Below are positions 55,465 through 63,972 of a stretch of 64,000 nt of DNA, piece by piece. The notes below the pieces were generated by a model, which worked only from the letters and a program-made list of their open reading frames with translations, made no database searches and was not told the DNA's origin. The DNA comes from an uncultured Aquimarina sp. (GTDB lineage: Bacteria; Bacteroidota; Bacteroidia; Flavobacteriales; Flavobacteriaceae). The DNA is taken from contig CANNFM010000007.1 in NCBI GenBank assembly GCA_947503835.1, positions 164,809 through 228,808 on the forward strand, given 5' to 3'. A program made the position numbers and the translations under genes. The first letter of the stretch is position 1; each line of letters opens with the position of its first letter.

Positions 55465-56757
55465 TTATTCATTGGTTTTTGTTTCTCTTAATAATTCAGC
55501 TAAACTTCGTGTTAACTCCCTCCTACTATATTTTTCGATTCCGGATACCTGCGAAACTAGCTTGTTGTTTTGATAATCTTTAAAGTACTGAAATATTTGA
55601 TCTTTTATAGCTTGATGTTCCTGATACTCAAAAAAACATCCTGAATTCGTTTCTGAAATCAACCTTGAAATATCTGCTTCTTTGGGGCCTAACGCCAAAA
55701 TTGGGCGCTTCGAAATCATATATTCAAACAACTTGCCCGGGATAATACATCGGGTTTCTTTACTATCAATTTCTATCAATAACAATAACTGTGAGCTTCT
55801 CTGAATCTCTATAGCTTCGCTATGAGGAACATATCCTTTTAGCTCTAAAAATTCAGATAAACCTGTTTCTTTAATTGTTGAAAGCACATCATCACTCACT
55901 GCGCCCACTAATTGTAATCTAAATGCTTTTGAAAAAGCTTCGTTCTCTTGTGTTAATTCATACAAGGCTTTCCAAAGATATATAGGATTACGGCCAGATA
56001 ATAAAGACCCAATATGTGATATTGTAAATTGCTCATCTAAAACCGGATTAGAAGTCATTTCGACATCATAACCATTCGTAATTACGGATATCGGCGTATT
56101 GGTTATTTCCTGAAATTCTTTCTGCGTAGTAAAACTGGTCACTATAATTTGATCAGCAGTATTTAAAACTTCCTTTTCCAGAGATTTATGTTTTTGAATG
56201 GATCGCTTTGTGAGTTTTAATTTATCATGATAGCCAATGGTAGTCCACGGATCTCTAAAATCTGCGATCCAATTTAGGTCTACCTGTGCTTTCAAACCCT
56301 TTCCTATCATGTGCACACTATGTGGCGGACCTGTAGTAATAATAGTATTGATTTCATGTTCAGAAAGATACTTTTTTAAGTATTTTACAGAGGGTTGTAC
56401 CCAAAACTTACGTGCATCGGGTATAAAAAAGTTACCACGAATAAATAACAGCGCCCTTTGGATGAGTGATTGTTTTTCTTGGCTCGATATAATCCCTCTA
56501 CTAATGGTTTTGGTTTCTTTTTTTGAAAAAACCTGAGCAAAACGATACGGTTCAAAAATAGGATGTTTCAAAACAGTAACCTCTTTTGGGATATCAGACA
56601 ATAAAGAACTGTCTTCTAAAGGATATGTAGGGTTTTCTGGCACATACACTATAGGTTCTATATCAAATTCTTTTAAATACTTCACAAAGTTAAGCCATCG
56701 CTGCACTCCGGGGCCTCCTGCTGGTGGCCAATAGTATGTTATGATTAGAACTTTCAA
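55465..56757 (-). CDS. Glycosyltransferase (GT-B fold, GT4-like)
   Basis: A 430-residue glycosyltransferase. The N-terminal domain begins MKVLIITYYWPPAGGPGVQRW, where the PPAGGPGVQR loop is typical of GT4-type acceptor/phosphate loops (motif quoted within limits). IITTGPPHSVHMIG and WIADFRDPWT belong to the first Rossmann domain. The second domain holds ISVITNGYDVE, ISHIGSLLSGRNP and the donor-binding region IPGKLFEYMISKRPILALG. It transfers a sugar from a nucleotide donor at the cytosolic face of the membrane. It lies 8 bp downstream of the YfhO gene and 44 bp upstream of the flippase gene. Sugar specificity cannot be inferred. Confidence 0.9.
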   Translation of the reverse strand: MKVLIITYYWPPAGGPGVQRWLNFVKYLKEFDIEPIVYVPENPTYPLEDSSLLSDIPKEVTVLKHPIFEPYRFAQVFSKKETKTISRGIISSQEKQSLIQRALLFIRGNFFIPDARKFWVQPSVKYLKKYLSEHEINTIITTGPPHSVHMIGKGLKAQVDLNWIADFRDPWTTIGYHDKLKLTKRSIQKHKSLEKEVLNTADQIIVTSFTTQKEFQEITNTPISVITNGYDVEMTSNPVLDEQFTISHIGSLLSGRNPIYLWKALYELTQENEAFSKAFRLQLVGAVSDDVLSTIKETGLSEFLELKGYVPHSEAIEIQRSSQLLLLIEIDSKETRCIIPGKLFEYMISKRPILALGPKEADISRLISETNSGCFFEYQEHQAIKDQIFQYFKDYQNNKLVSQVSGIEKYSRRELTRSLAELLRETKTNE

Positions 56758-56765
56758 AATTCGAA

Positions 56766-59213
56766 TTACTTCTCTTCTTGGGTTAACGATAGTATACTAC
56801 CTGTTTTCTTGTATTGATACAACACTCCGCCTATAATCAGCAATAGGAAGATTATCGAACTCGTAAGTGTAATCGCGCTTCCTGTTTTTATGACCTGTGG
56901 TTCAAATTTAAATTCTACTTTATGATTCCCTGCCGGAACGGGTACTCCTCGTAATGTATAATTTACTTGTGCATGCGTTACCGGTTTCCCATCGATATAG
57001 GCTTGCCACCCCGGGTAATATACTTCAGAAAATATTGCAAAACCTTCTTTTGGGTTATTGGACTCATATACCAGATGGTTCGGTTTGTGTTGTATAAGTG
57101 ATATAGAAGCCAAGCTATCAACAACATAGTTGGTTTTAGCTACCATATCACTAAATTTAGCGTTGATAATCGCTTCTTTTTTAGTATCTAACTTTTTTAG
57201 TCCTAGCATCTCATCATTAACTGTCTCTACAGGTTTTAATGCTGAAACAAACCAGGCATTACCATTGGCATACGGGTTGCTTAGAGCTTTTACTCCATCC
57301 TCATCTTGTGTAATGATATATTTTACATTAAGCATATTCATTACTCCGACGTCATTTTTGGCCAGGTAAAACTCGAATAACTCCTGCATTCTTCCGGGTT
57401 TAGCAGCATGATATCCTCCTATTGCATTATGAAAATAAGAAGCTCTTCCTGAATTAAAAGGATTTCCGGTAAGGTCATATACTTTAAAATGTCCTTTATC
57501 TTTTAGAATTTCTTTATCGGCTGCATTTGGGCTAAAAGGTTTATTAAACTCTCTTGATGAAACAAAATTGCTTTTATTTACATATTTCCAGTCTACAGAT
57601 ATTAAATCTAAAATGATCAGAGCTCCTAGCCCTACTATAAGTAAATTTTCTTTTAATTTTCCTTTTAGATAAAACCAACAGACTGCAGCGGTTAACAACA
57701 CAAATATCAATGATCGTAAGGTATCGGAAGTAAACATTGCTTTTCGATCTTCTTTGAGTGCGCGAACAAAATCGGGGCCTAATTGCTGAATAAAAATACT
57801 ATCATTAGCTCCGCTAAAATCAAATAGAGCAGACTTGAATAATAAAAGAACAACGGCTAGTCCTCCAACAATAGCGGTAGCATATTTTATGGCCTTAATT
57901 TTCACTTCTTGTTCAACCGTATTGGTCAGCAGCTTATGTACCCCTATAATTGCCAAAATAGGAAGGCATAACTCTATAATTACCTGAATTGAGGATACTG
58001 CTCTAAATTTGTTGTATAGCGGAAAGAAGTCGATAAAAAGTTCGGTTAGAAAACTGAAGTTTTTACCCCACGATAATAATAGTGCTAAAATTGTACCTCC
58101 TACGATCCACCATTTTAATCTTCCCTTGACTAAAAATAAGGCAAGAACAAACAGAAATATAACCACCGCCCCTATATATGCTGGTGCTCCCACATAGGTC
58201 TGATCTCCCCAATAGGTAGGTGCGCTTTCTGTTATCGATTTGGCTTGTCTTGCAGGCATTCCTAACCCCAATAATTCTGAATATATATTTGCATCTGTTC
58301 CTATATCTTCTGCACTAGAACCTCCCATAAAACGAGGAATAAATAGATTAAGAGTTTCTGCACGTCCATAGCTATATTCTGTAATGTAATCAAAATCTAA
58401 ACCTGCTCCTTTACTTTTTTCTTTACCATTAGATTCAATGGTTAGGCCTGTATCTCCTCTGGTACTATACTTTGTATACTCTCTGGTGGCAAGAAGACTT
58501 GTTGCATTTAATAACACCGAAAAAAGTACGGCAACCACCATTACTCCCAAGGATTTAAAATAATCTGGTATTTGTTTCTTTTTGTAAGCATCTACCAAAT
58601 ACGAAACGCCAAGTACCAGAACCAGTAAGAAAAGATAATACGTCATCTGAAAATGGTTGGCTGCGATTTCTAACGCCATTGATATAGCCAACAAAAAGAA
58701 CCCCCAGATATACTTTTTCCTGAAGGTGACTATAATTCCGCTCAAAACAAGAGGCATATACCCTATCGCATGTGCCTTGGCGTTATGCCCTACTCCTAGA
58801 ATGATGATAAAATATGTAGAAAAGCCAAAGGCCAAACTGCCGAGAAATGCAAGTTTATAATCAACTTTGAGAACCAATAATAAGACATAAAAACCAATAA
58901 AATACAGAAACAAATAATCTGCCGGTCTGGGCAAAAATCGAATCAATCGATCTAATTTCTTAATATAACTATGAGGATACTGTGCGCCCAATTGATATGT
59001 TGGCATTCCACCAAATGCATTATCTGCCCAATACGGTTCTTCTCCTGTTTGGTTTCTGAAATCGGTTTGTTGTTTAGCCATCCCCGTATACTGCACAATA
59101 TCACCTTGTCGCATTTTTTCCCCGCTAAGAACAGGATTGAAATACGCTAATGAAGCAATTAAAAAACCTAAGAGAACAAGAATATGAGGTAAAAATCTTT
59201 TGGTTAAAGACAT
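56766..59213 (-). CDS. YfhO family membrane protein
   Basis: An 815-residue protein with about 12-13 membrane helices and a large soluble region near the C-terminus. The start (FLPHILVLLGFLIASLAYF), the loop GDIVQYTGMAKQQTDFR and the motif NAFGGMPTYQLGAQYPHSY are characteristic of the family in Bacteroidota. The C-terminal segment YPGWQAYIDGKPV precedes a final membrane helix. YfhO-type proteins resemble GT-C glycosyltransferases that use lipid-linked sugars on the outer face of the membrane. It is the first gene of the polysaccharide unit. Its function here, probably glycosylation of an envelope polymer, is inferred. Confidence 0.9.
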   Translation of the reverse strand: MSLTKRFLPHILVLLGFLIASLAYFNPVLSGEKMRQGDIVQYTGMAKQQTDFRNQTGEEPYWADNAFGGMPTYQLGAQYPHSYIKKLDRLIRFLPRPADYLFLYFIGFYVLLLVLKVDYKLAFLGSLAFGFSTYFIIILGVGHNAKAHAIGYMPLVLSGIIVTFRKKYIWGFFLLAISMALEIAANHFQMTYYLFLLVLVLGVSYLVDAYKKKQIPDYFKSLGVMVVAVLFSVLLNATSLLATREYTKYSTRGDTGLTIESNGKEKSKGAGLDFDYITEYSYGRAETLNLFIPRFMGGSSAEDIGTDANIYSELLGLGMPARQAKSITESAPTYWGDQTYVGAPAYIGAVVIFLFVLALFLVKGRLKWWIVGGTILALLLSWGKNFSFLTELFIDFFPLYNKFRAVSSIQVIIELCLPILAIIGVHKLLTNTVEQEVKIKAIKYATAIVGGLAVVLLLFKSALFDFSGANDSIFIQQLGPDFVRALKEDRKAMFTSDTLRSLIFVLLTAAVCWFYLKGKLKENLLIVGLGALIILDLISVDWKYVNKSNFVSSREFNKPFSPNAADKEILKDKGHFKVYDLTGNPFNSGRASYFHNAIGGYHAAKPGRMQELFEFYLAKNDVGVMNMLNVKYIITQDEDGVKALSNPYANGNAWFVSALKPVETVNDEMLGLKKLDTKKEAIINAKFSDMVAKTNYVVDSLASISLIQHKPNHLVYESNNPKEGFAIFSEVYYPGWQAYIDGKPVTHAQVNYTLRGVPVPAGNHKVEFKFEPQVIKTGSAITLTSSIIFLLLIIGGVLYQYKKTGSILSLTQEEK

Positions 59214-59459
59214 GATAAGTGCGAGTTTACGAAATGAACCGCCAAATTAAAAAATATAAGTTACTTCTGTAATAATATTACATATTTTTAATTCTCACAT
59301 TTGTCAATAAAAAAAAGAATTAAGTAAGCAGTTTATTGTTTTATATAGTAGACAAAATTGGTCTCATAAATTTGTACCAATTACTCACAGAAATCTAGTA
59401 CTTATTTGTAGTAAAGTTTTTACAAACGGATATATGTGGTATTGAAAAGGAATGAAAAG

Positions 59460-59729
59460 TTAATCGATCTCTTCAAAATCGATATACTCTCCTACATCTT
59501 TATTAGAAGAATTTTGTTTCGGTTTTTTATCTATTGTAACTTCATCTTGTGTAGATTGCTGTCCTTGCTGGTATTGGCTAAATTGTTGTTGAAATTTTTC
59601 TCCAGCCTTCTTTGTGACATATCTAAGCAATAGAGGACCAAATAAACGCGTTAATACTTTTAGTCCGTAATATATTAGTAATATAATGAGAATTACCTTT
59701 AACACCCCTTGTAGAGAAGCTTCTTGCAT
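59460..59729 (-). CDS. DUF4834 family small membrane protein
   Basis: An 89-residue protein when started at ATG 59729 (MQEASLQGVLKVILIILLIYY). A longer frame would reach across the promoter of the divergent gene and is rejected. One membrane helix (LKVILIILLIYYGLKVLTRLF) is followed by a helix (LRYVTKKAGEKFQQQF), a Gln-rich linker and a C-terminal VGEYIDFEEID, the conserved end of DUF4834. The family is typical of Bacteroidota and has no known function. It diverges from the outer-membrane barrel gene. Confidence 0.82.
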   Translation of the reverse strand: MQEASLQGVLKVILIILLIYYGLKVLTRLFGPLLLRYVTKKAGEKFQQQFSQYQQGQQSTQDEVTIDKKPKQNSSNKDVGEYIDFEEID

Positions 59730-59804
59730 ATCATTTTTTTTCAAAAATAAGGAACTATCTATACAATTACACGCTGTTAATCCTAAAAAAATGATAAAAT
59801 CTGC

Positions 59805-59812
59805 TATATTTG
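59805..59812 (+). promoter_or_regulatory. -7 promoter element (TATATTTG)
   Basis: An exact TAnnTTTG match 17 bp before the ATG at 59830. It supports that start over a frame opening at 59686. Confidence 0.65.
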
Positions 59813-59829
59813 AACCAAATCTACCGAAT

Positions 59830-61485
59830 ATGAGCCCTAGAAATATTCTATTCTTTTTCACCCTGTTTTTATTGGGGATATCAGCTTCTGCACAATATAC
59901 CGAGAAAATAAATTCTAATAGACCCGGTACCTCTCAAGGTGCTTTCTCTGTTGGTAATAATGTTTTACAATTAGAAGGTGGAATGGGTTTCGGAAAAGAG
60001 AAACATAAGATTTTTGACACAAAAACAAATGTTTTTAACTTTGATTATACAGTACGATATGGTCTTCTTATAGAGCAATTAGAAATTAGACTAAATGGTA
60101 GATTTAGAGCCGATGGTGTTAAACAAACTGTAGGTGGTAACGAAGAAAAAATAAATAGAAGTAATTTTGAAGTAAATACATTAGGTGCAAAATATTTAAT
60201 CTATGATCCCTATAAAAAACCGAAAAAGGATACGATTAACTATGACGCCCTAAAAAGTTGGAAAGAACATCATAAATTTAGATGGAAAACCCTGATTCCG
60301 GCAGTATCTGCCTATGTAGGTGCTAATTTTGTTTCTTCAGACAATCCTTTTACATTTCCGGAAGACCCTACTTTTAGTCCTATTTTTGCAGTACTTGCTC
60401 AAAATAATTGGACGACAAACTATGGCGGTGACTGGGCTTTTGTTACCAATATAATAGTAGATAAAGTGACCACAGATAATCCTGCCATTGGATGGATTCT
60501 TACGGCTACGCATACTATAAATGATACATGGGCAGGTTTTATAGAATATCAAGGGCAAAAAAGTGATTTCTATAGTGATGATATATTAAGATTAGGAGGA
60601 GCATATCTATTTGACAAGGATCTGCAATTTGATGCAAATATTGCGTTTAACTTTAAAGATACACCCTCTATATTTACCTGTAGTTTTGGAGCATCTTACC
60701 GATTTGACTGGCATACCAAAGATGAAATTATCGAAAAACCGGGCTTAGAAGGCGGTATAAAAGAAGGGGAAGAGGAAGAAGGTGAAGAAGGTGAAGAGGA
60801 AATTGATGGAGAACTAGAGGAGCTTGAAGAAATCGAAAATGATAGCCTTAAATTAGAAAAGACTCCATTTATAAATACGTTCGAAGATGATGATTTTAGA
60901 GAAGATATTGAAAAAGACCTTGATGAAAGACGTACAGCAGAGCGTTTAGAACGAGAACGTATCGAACAAGAAAAAGTAGATAAAAAAGAAGGTAAGAAAT
61001 TTAAGAAAGAAGAAGGAAGACGTTTAAAACGTGAAGCTAAAGAAGCTCGAGAAGCAGAAAAAGCTGCTCTTAAGGCCGAGAAAGAAAAGCAGAAAATGAT
61101 CGAAGATATTGATGCAGAATTGGATAAAATGGAAAAAGATCAAGGAGCCGGTGACGAACTAGACGATATTGATAAACAGCTTCAGGAGTTAGAAAGAATG
61201 GAGAATGAATTAAACCAGGAAGAAAAAACTGAAGAGAAAAAAGTCGAAGAGAAGAAAGTCGAAGAAAAGAAAGAAGAAGATGTTGATGCAGAGTACGACA
61301 AATACCAACTGCAGCAAGAAAGAGCCAAGAAAGAAGAAGAAAAAAGAAGAAAGAAAGAAGAAAAAAAGCGATTAAAAGAAGAGAAAAAAAGAAAAAAGGA
61401 AGATGATAAACGTAAAAGCAAAGAGAAAAAAGAGGACAACGAAAACCTTGACATCGATAAGGAATTAGAAATAATTGATAATTAA
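59830..61485 (+). CDS. Outer-membrane transporter-like beta-barrel with long charged helical tail
   Basis: A 551-residue protein started at ATG 59830, which gives a signal peptide (ILFFFTLFLLGISASAQ). Residues about 20-295 look like the MetA-type transporter barrel family (INSNRPGTSQGAFSVG, VLQLEGGMGFGKE, SFGASYRFDW). The rest, about 255 residues, is an extreme run of Glu, Lys, Asp and Arg with coiled-coil heptads (ERLERERIEQEKVDKKEG, EEKRRKKEEKKRLKEEKK). The first part of the tail is acidic and the later part alternates in charge. Such a tail is not part of the family and probably extends into the periplasm, perhaps contacting the cell wall. Barrel assignment is by pattern. Confidence 0.78.
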   Translation: MSPRNILFFFTLFLLGISASAQYTEKINSNRPGTSQGAFSVGNNVLQLEGGMGFGKEKHKIFDTKTNVFNFDYTVRYGLLIEQLEIRLNGRFRADGVKQTVGGNEEKINRSNFEVNTLGAKYLIYDPYKKPKKDTINYDALKSWKEHHKFRWKTLIPAVSAYVGANFVSSDNPFTFPEDPTFSPIFAVLAQNNWTTNYGGDWAFVTNIIVDKVTTDNPAIGWILTATHTINDTWAGFIEYQGQKSDFYSDDILRLGGAYLFDKDLQFDANIAFNFKDTPSIFTCSFGASYRFDWHTKDEIIEKPGLEGGIKEGEEEEGEEGEEEIDGELEELEEIENDSLKLEKTPFINTFEDDDFREDIEKDLDERRTAERLERERIEQEKVDKKEGKKFKKEEGRRLKREAKEAREAEKAALKAEKEKQKMIEDIDAELDKMEKDQGAGDELDDIDKQLQELERMENELNQEEKTEEKKVEEKKVEEKKEEDVDAEYDKYQLQQERAKKEEEKRRKKEEKKRLKEEKKRKKEDDKRKSKEKKEDNENLDIDKELEIIDN

Positions 61486-61589
61486 CCAATACGTTATTGT
61501 TTTCGAGTTTTTATAACGAGTTGGGCAAAAATACTTGAGGCAAATACCAAAATGATCAAAACCCAATCATAATATTTAAAAAAGGGTTA

Positions 61590-61597
61590 TATATTTG
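61590..61597 (+). promoter_or_regulatory. -7 promoter element (TATATTTG)
   Basis: An exact TAnnTTTG match 27 bp before the start at 61625. Two nearer ATGs are followed at once by in-frame stops. Confidence 0.6.
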
Positions 61598-61624
61598 CTA
61601 TGAATTAGAGATGACATATGATTT

Positions 61625-62743
61625 ATGATTACGATTAAAGAAATTACTTCCAAAGGAGATTTAACAACATTTGTTAAGTTTCCTTTTCAATTATATAAGG
61701 AATCACCCTATTATGTTCCTTCAATTATTAAAGAAGAACTGGATGTAATGAACCCCAAGAAAAATCCGGTTTTTAGAAATGCTGATGCAAAATACTTTTT
61801 AGCCTACAAAAACGATGCTATTGTTGGCCGTATTGCAGCCATAATTAATTGGATCGAGGTAAACGAGCAAAAAAAGCCCAAAGTACGTTTTGGATGGTTT
61901 GATGTTATTGACGACATAGAAGTAACCAAAGCCCTTTTAGAAAAAGTTGCCGAATATGGAGCAAAGCATTCTTTAGAATATATGGAAGGTCCGGTCGGTT
62001 TCTCTAATATGGATAAAGCCGGTATTCTAATTAAAGGGTTTGATGAGTTAAACACTATGATTACCTGGTATAATTATCCATATTATGCAGACCATATGGA
62101 ACAACTTGGTTTTGAACATGCAGCTACATGGGTAGAGTATAAAATTAAGGTTCCTAAACAAACCAAAGAAAAGGTTCTGAAATTTGCTAAGGTTATCAAA
62201 GAGCGATATCAATTACAACTCTTAAAGTTTAATAAAGGAAAAGATATTCTTCAGTATGCAGATGATATGTTTGATCTGCTTAATAAAACCTATAGCGGCT
62301 TACAAACTTTTGTTCCTATACAACAGTATCAGATAGATATGTATAAGAAAAAGTACCTACCCTATCTAAATCCTGAATATATTATTTGTATTGCTGACAA
62401 TACAGGTAAATTAATAGCTTTCTCAATTGTTATGCCTTCATTTTCTAGGGCGCTAAAGAAAATGAATGGTAAAATATATCCATTACGATTTTTACATATT
62501 CTTAAAGCACAACGAAGAAATGATACTGCGGCCTTTTATCTTATTGGTGTAGATCCAGAATATCAAAACAAAGGAGTCACTGCTCTAATTTTTAAGGAAA
62601 TGAATGAAACTTTTCTTCGAAATGGAATTGAAACTGTAGAAACCAATCCCGAATTAGAAGAAAACAAAGCTATTCAAGCACTTTGGAATGGATATGAACA
62701 TGATCAACATAAAATGAGAAGAACTTTTAGAAAAAGTTTTTAG
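61625..62743 (+). CDS. GNAT-type N-acetyltransferase-like protein
   Basis: A 372-residue soluble protein made of two acyltransferase-like halves. The N-half has DAKYFLAYKNDAIVGRIAAI, the strand pattern before a CoA loop, and GPVGFSNMDKAGILIKGF. The C-half has IICIADNTGKLIAFSIVMP and FYLIGVDPEYQNKGVTALIF, in which EYQNKGV matches the Q/R-x-x-G-x-G/A acetyl-CoA loop only loosely. Related large GNAT proteins are common in Bacteroidota without known substrate. It has its own promoter element and is convergent with the methyltransferase gene. Confidence 0.82.
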   Translation: MITIKEITSKGDLTTFVKFPFQLYKESPYYVPSIIKEELDVMNPKKNPVFRNADAKYFLAYKNDAIVGRIAAIINWIEVNEQKKPKVRFGWFDVIDDIEVTKALLEKVAEYGAKHSLEYMEGPVGFSNMDKAGILIKGFDELNTMITWYNYPYYADHMEQLGFEHAATWVEYKIKVPKQTKEKVLKFAKVIKERYQLQLLKFNKGKDILQYADDMFDLLNKTYSGLQTFVPIQQYQIDMYKKKYLPYLNPEYIICIADNTGKLIAFSIVMPSFSRALKKMNGKIYPLRFLHILKAQRRNDTAAFYLIGVDPEYQNKGVTALIFKEMNETFLRNGIETVETNPELEENKAIQALWNGYEHDQHKMRRTFRKSF

Positions 62744-62787
62744 ACTCCTCATCCTCTGCTTACTATTATTAAAACACTATATAATAA

Positions 62788-62818
62788 TAGGTATACAATT
62801 GTTATTGTAGTATACCTA
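62788..62818. terminator. Bidirectional terminator between convergent genes
   Basis: Inverted repeat taggtatac / gtataccta around a 13-base spacer. It overlaps the last codons of the methyltransferase gene. The stem is AT-rich, so strength is uncertain. Confidence 0.55.
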
Positions 62819-63452
62819 CTACTATCCATATCGTTTTACTAGAATCATTTTCCCATTTACCGAAGTCTTTAATTTCTTTTGAGATTACAAATCCAGCATC
62901 CTGTAATTCAGATTTAACATAGTGCTTGGATAATGTATGAGCATCTATTTGTTCTGCACGAGATTTGTTACGCATATGTTTTTTTAATTTTTCTATGATA
63001 ATAATTTTTCCCTGGGGTTTAAGAGACGTTTTAATATGTGTTAAAACTGTTTTATAGTCCTTAATTTCATGATATGTATCCATTACAATAACGGCGTCTA
63101 GAGCTTGCATTGGTAATTTAGGATCATCATAATCACCTAATACCGTAGTAACATTAGTAATTTTTCTTTCTTCTAAATGTTCATCTAATTTGCGTAATCG
63201 ATCCTCTCGTACATCGACAGCATATATTCTTCCAGATTCTTCAACTTTTTTAGCTAGGTGAATGGTGAGGTATCCTTCGTGACACCCCACATCGGCAACT
63301 ACACTTCCCGATTCAATTTCAGATAATTCGAATATTTTAGAGACATCCATCCAAGTATCTCTTTCTGACCAATCGTTTTCTTTGTATTGAGCATAATTTT
63401 CTTGTACCCCACTAACAATTATAAAAATTAAAACCGCAACTTTTAGTTTCAT
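62802..63452 (-). CDS. Class I SAM-dependent methyltransferase with signal peptide
   Basis: A 216-residue methyltransferase. The Rossmann core is clear: motif I VVADVGCHEGYLTIHLA near residue 52, IYAVDVREDRL for the acidic loop after strand 2, and AVIVMDTYHEI for motif IV. It starts with what reads as a cleavable signal peptide (LKVAVLIFIIVSGVQENYAQ), followed by KENDWSERDTWMD. That is odd because SAM is made in the cytosol. Similar exported methyltransferases are, as I recall, frequent in Bacteroidota. No internal Met offers a start that skips the signal and keeps the fold complete. Substrate unknown. Confidence 0.83.
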   Translation of the reverse strand: MKLKVAVLIFIIVSGVQENYAQYKENDWSERDTWMDVSKIFELSEIESGSVVADVGCHEGYLTIHLAKKVEESGRIYAVDVREDRLRKLDEHLEERKITNVTTVLGDYDDPKLPMQALDAVIVMDTYHEIKDYKTVLTHIKTSLKPQGKIIIIEKLKKHMRNKSRAEQIDAHTLSKHYVKSELQDAGFVISKEIKDFGKWENDSSKTIWIVVGILQ

Positions 63453-63718
63453 ACCCCCAGTATTTAGATATAATTAATAATTCAAATTACCTTTTAATTG
63501 AATCATATGTGCCTCCTTTATGAAAAATTTGGGTTTTATTTATAGTATAATTTAGAGCCTTTTCGATCAGTGTTATAAATATATTTCACTCCACACTCCC
63601 CTATTTATGGCACAAAAGTGTTAATATTTGTTAAAATAGTACCTTTTTATACATAGTACTGTAACAAAACAAAAGAAGTGACGTCTAGTAAGTATAAACA
63701 ATCATAAAATAATATATC
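63453..63718. promoter_or_regulatory. Leader region of the microgene array
   Basis: A 266-bp stretch without gene. TTTGTTAAAATAGTACCTTTT near 63626-63646 (quoted in two parts: TTTG, then TACCTTTT) resembles -33 and -7 elements. Transcription from here would read into the tandem microgenes. Confidence 0.4.
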
Positions 63719-63805
63719 ATGAGAACCTTAGATAACAATCAAATCACCAAAAAATTATCAATTACTAAAGGATACATCTGGAACACGAAAAGACGTTACA
63801 GATAA
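63719..63805 (+). CDS. Tandem microgene 1 (28 residues)
   Basis: ATG to TAA, 28 codons: MRTLDNNQITKK, then LSITKG and YIWNTKRRYR. The peptide is strongly basic, has one Trp and no signal peptide. It matches microgene 2 at 21 of 28 residues; five further codons differ only synonymously, which suggests selection on the protein. Its 5' flank differs from the identical spacers that follow, so it is the first unit of the array. Function unknown. Confidence 0.7.
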   Translation: MRTLDNNQITKKLSITKGYIWNTKRRYR

Positions 63806-63845
63806 TTTTAAGATTCAATTATAAACCATAAAATACAAGAAAAAC

Positions 63846-63932
63846 ATGACAACTTTAAGCAACAATCAGATCACTAAAAAATCAAGTACATCTAAAGGAC
63901 ATATCTGGAACGCCAAAAGACGCTACAGATAA
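63846..63932 (+). CDS. Tandem microgene 2 (28 residues)
   Basis: ATG to TAA, 28 codons: MTTLSNNQITKK, then SSTSKG and HIWNAKRRYR. The middle positions 13-16 vary against copy 1, while NNQITKK, IWN and the KRRYR end are conserved. The A-rich acaagaaaaac directly before the ATG can serve as a translation start in this phylum. Function unknown. Confidence 0.7.
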   Translation: MTTLSNNQITKKSSTSKGHIWNAKRRYR

Positions 63933-63972
63933 TTTTAAGATTCAATTATAAACCATAAAATACAAGAAAAAC

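Noticed and set aside
59686..59861. Extended, overlapping starts for the barrel and DUF4834 genes
   Set aside because: Both extensions cross the opposite promoter, and internal ATGs give a clean signal peptide and the normal family length.
61070..61489. Minus-strand Phe/Leu/Ser-rich frames
   Set aside because: They mirror the Glu/Lys-rich tail of the barrel protein and are an artefact of its composition.
63606..63622. Possible sigma-54 site (ATGGCAC) before the microgene array
   Set aside because: The -24 half is TATGGCACA rather than TTGGCACG, and no TTGC-like -12 half stands at the right distance.
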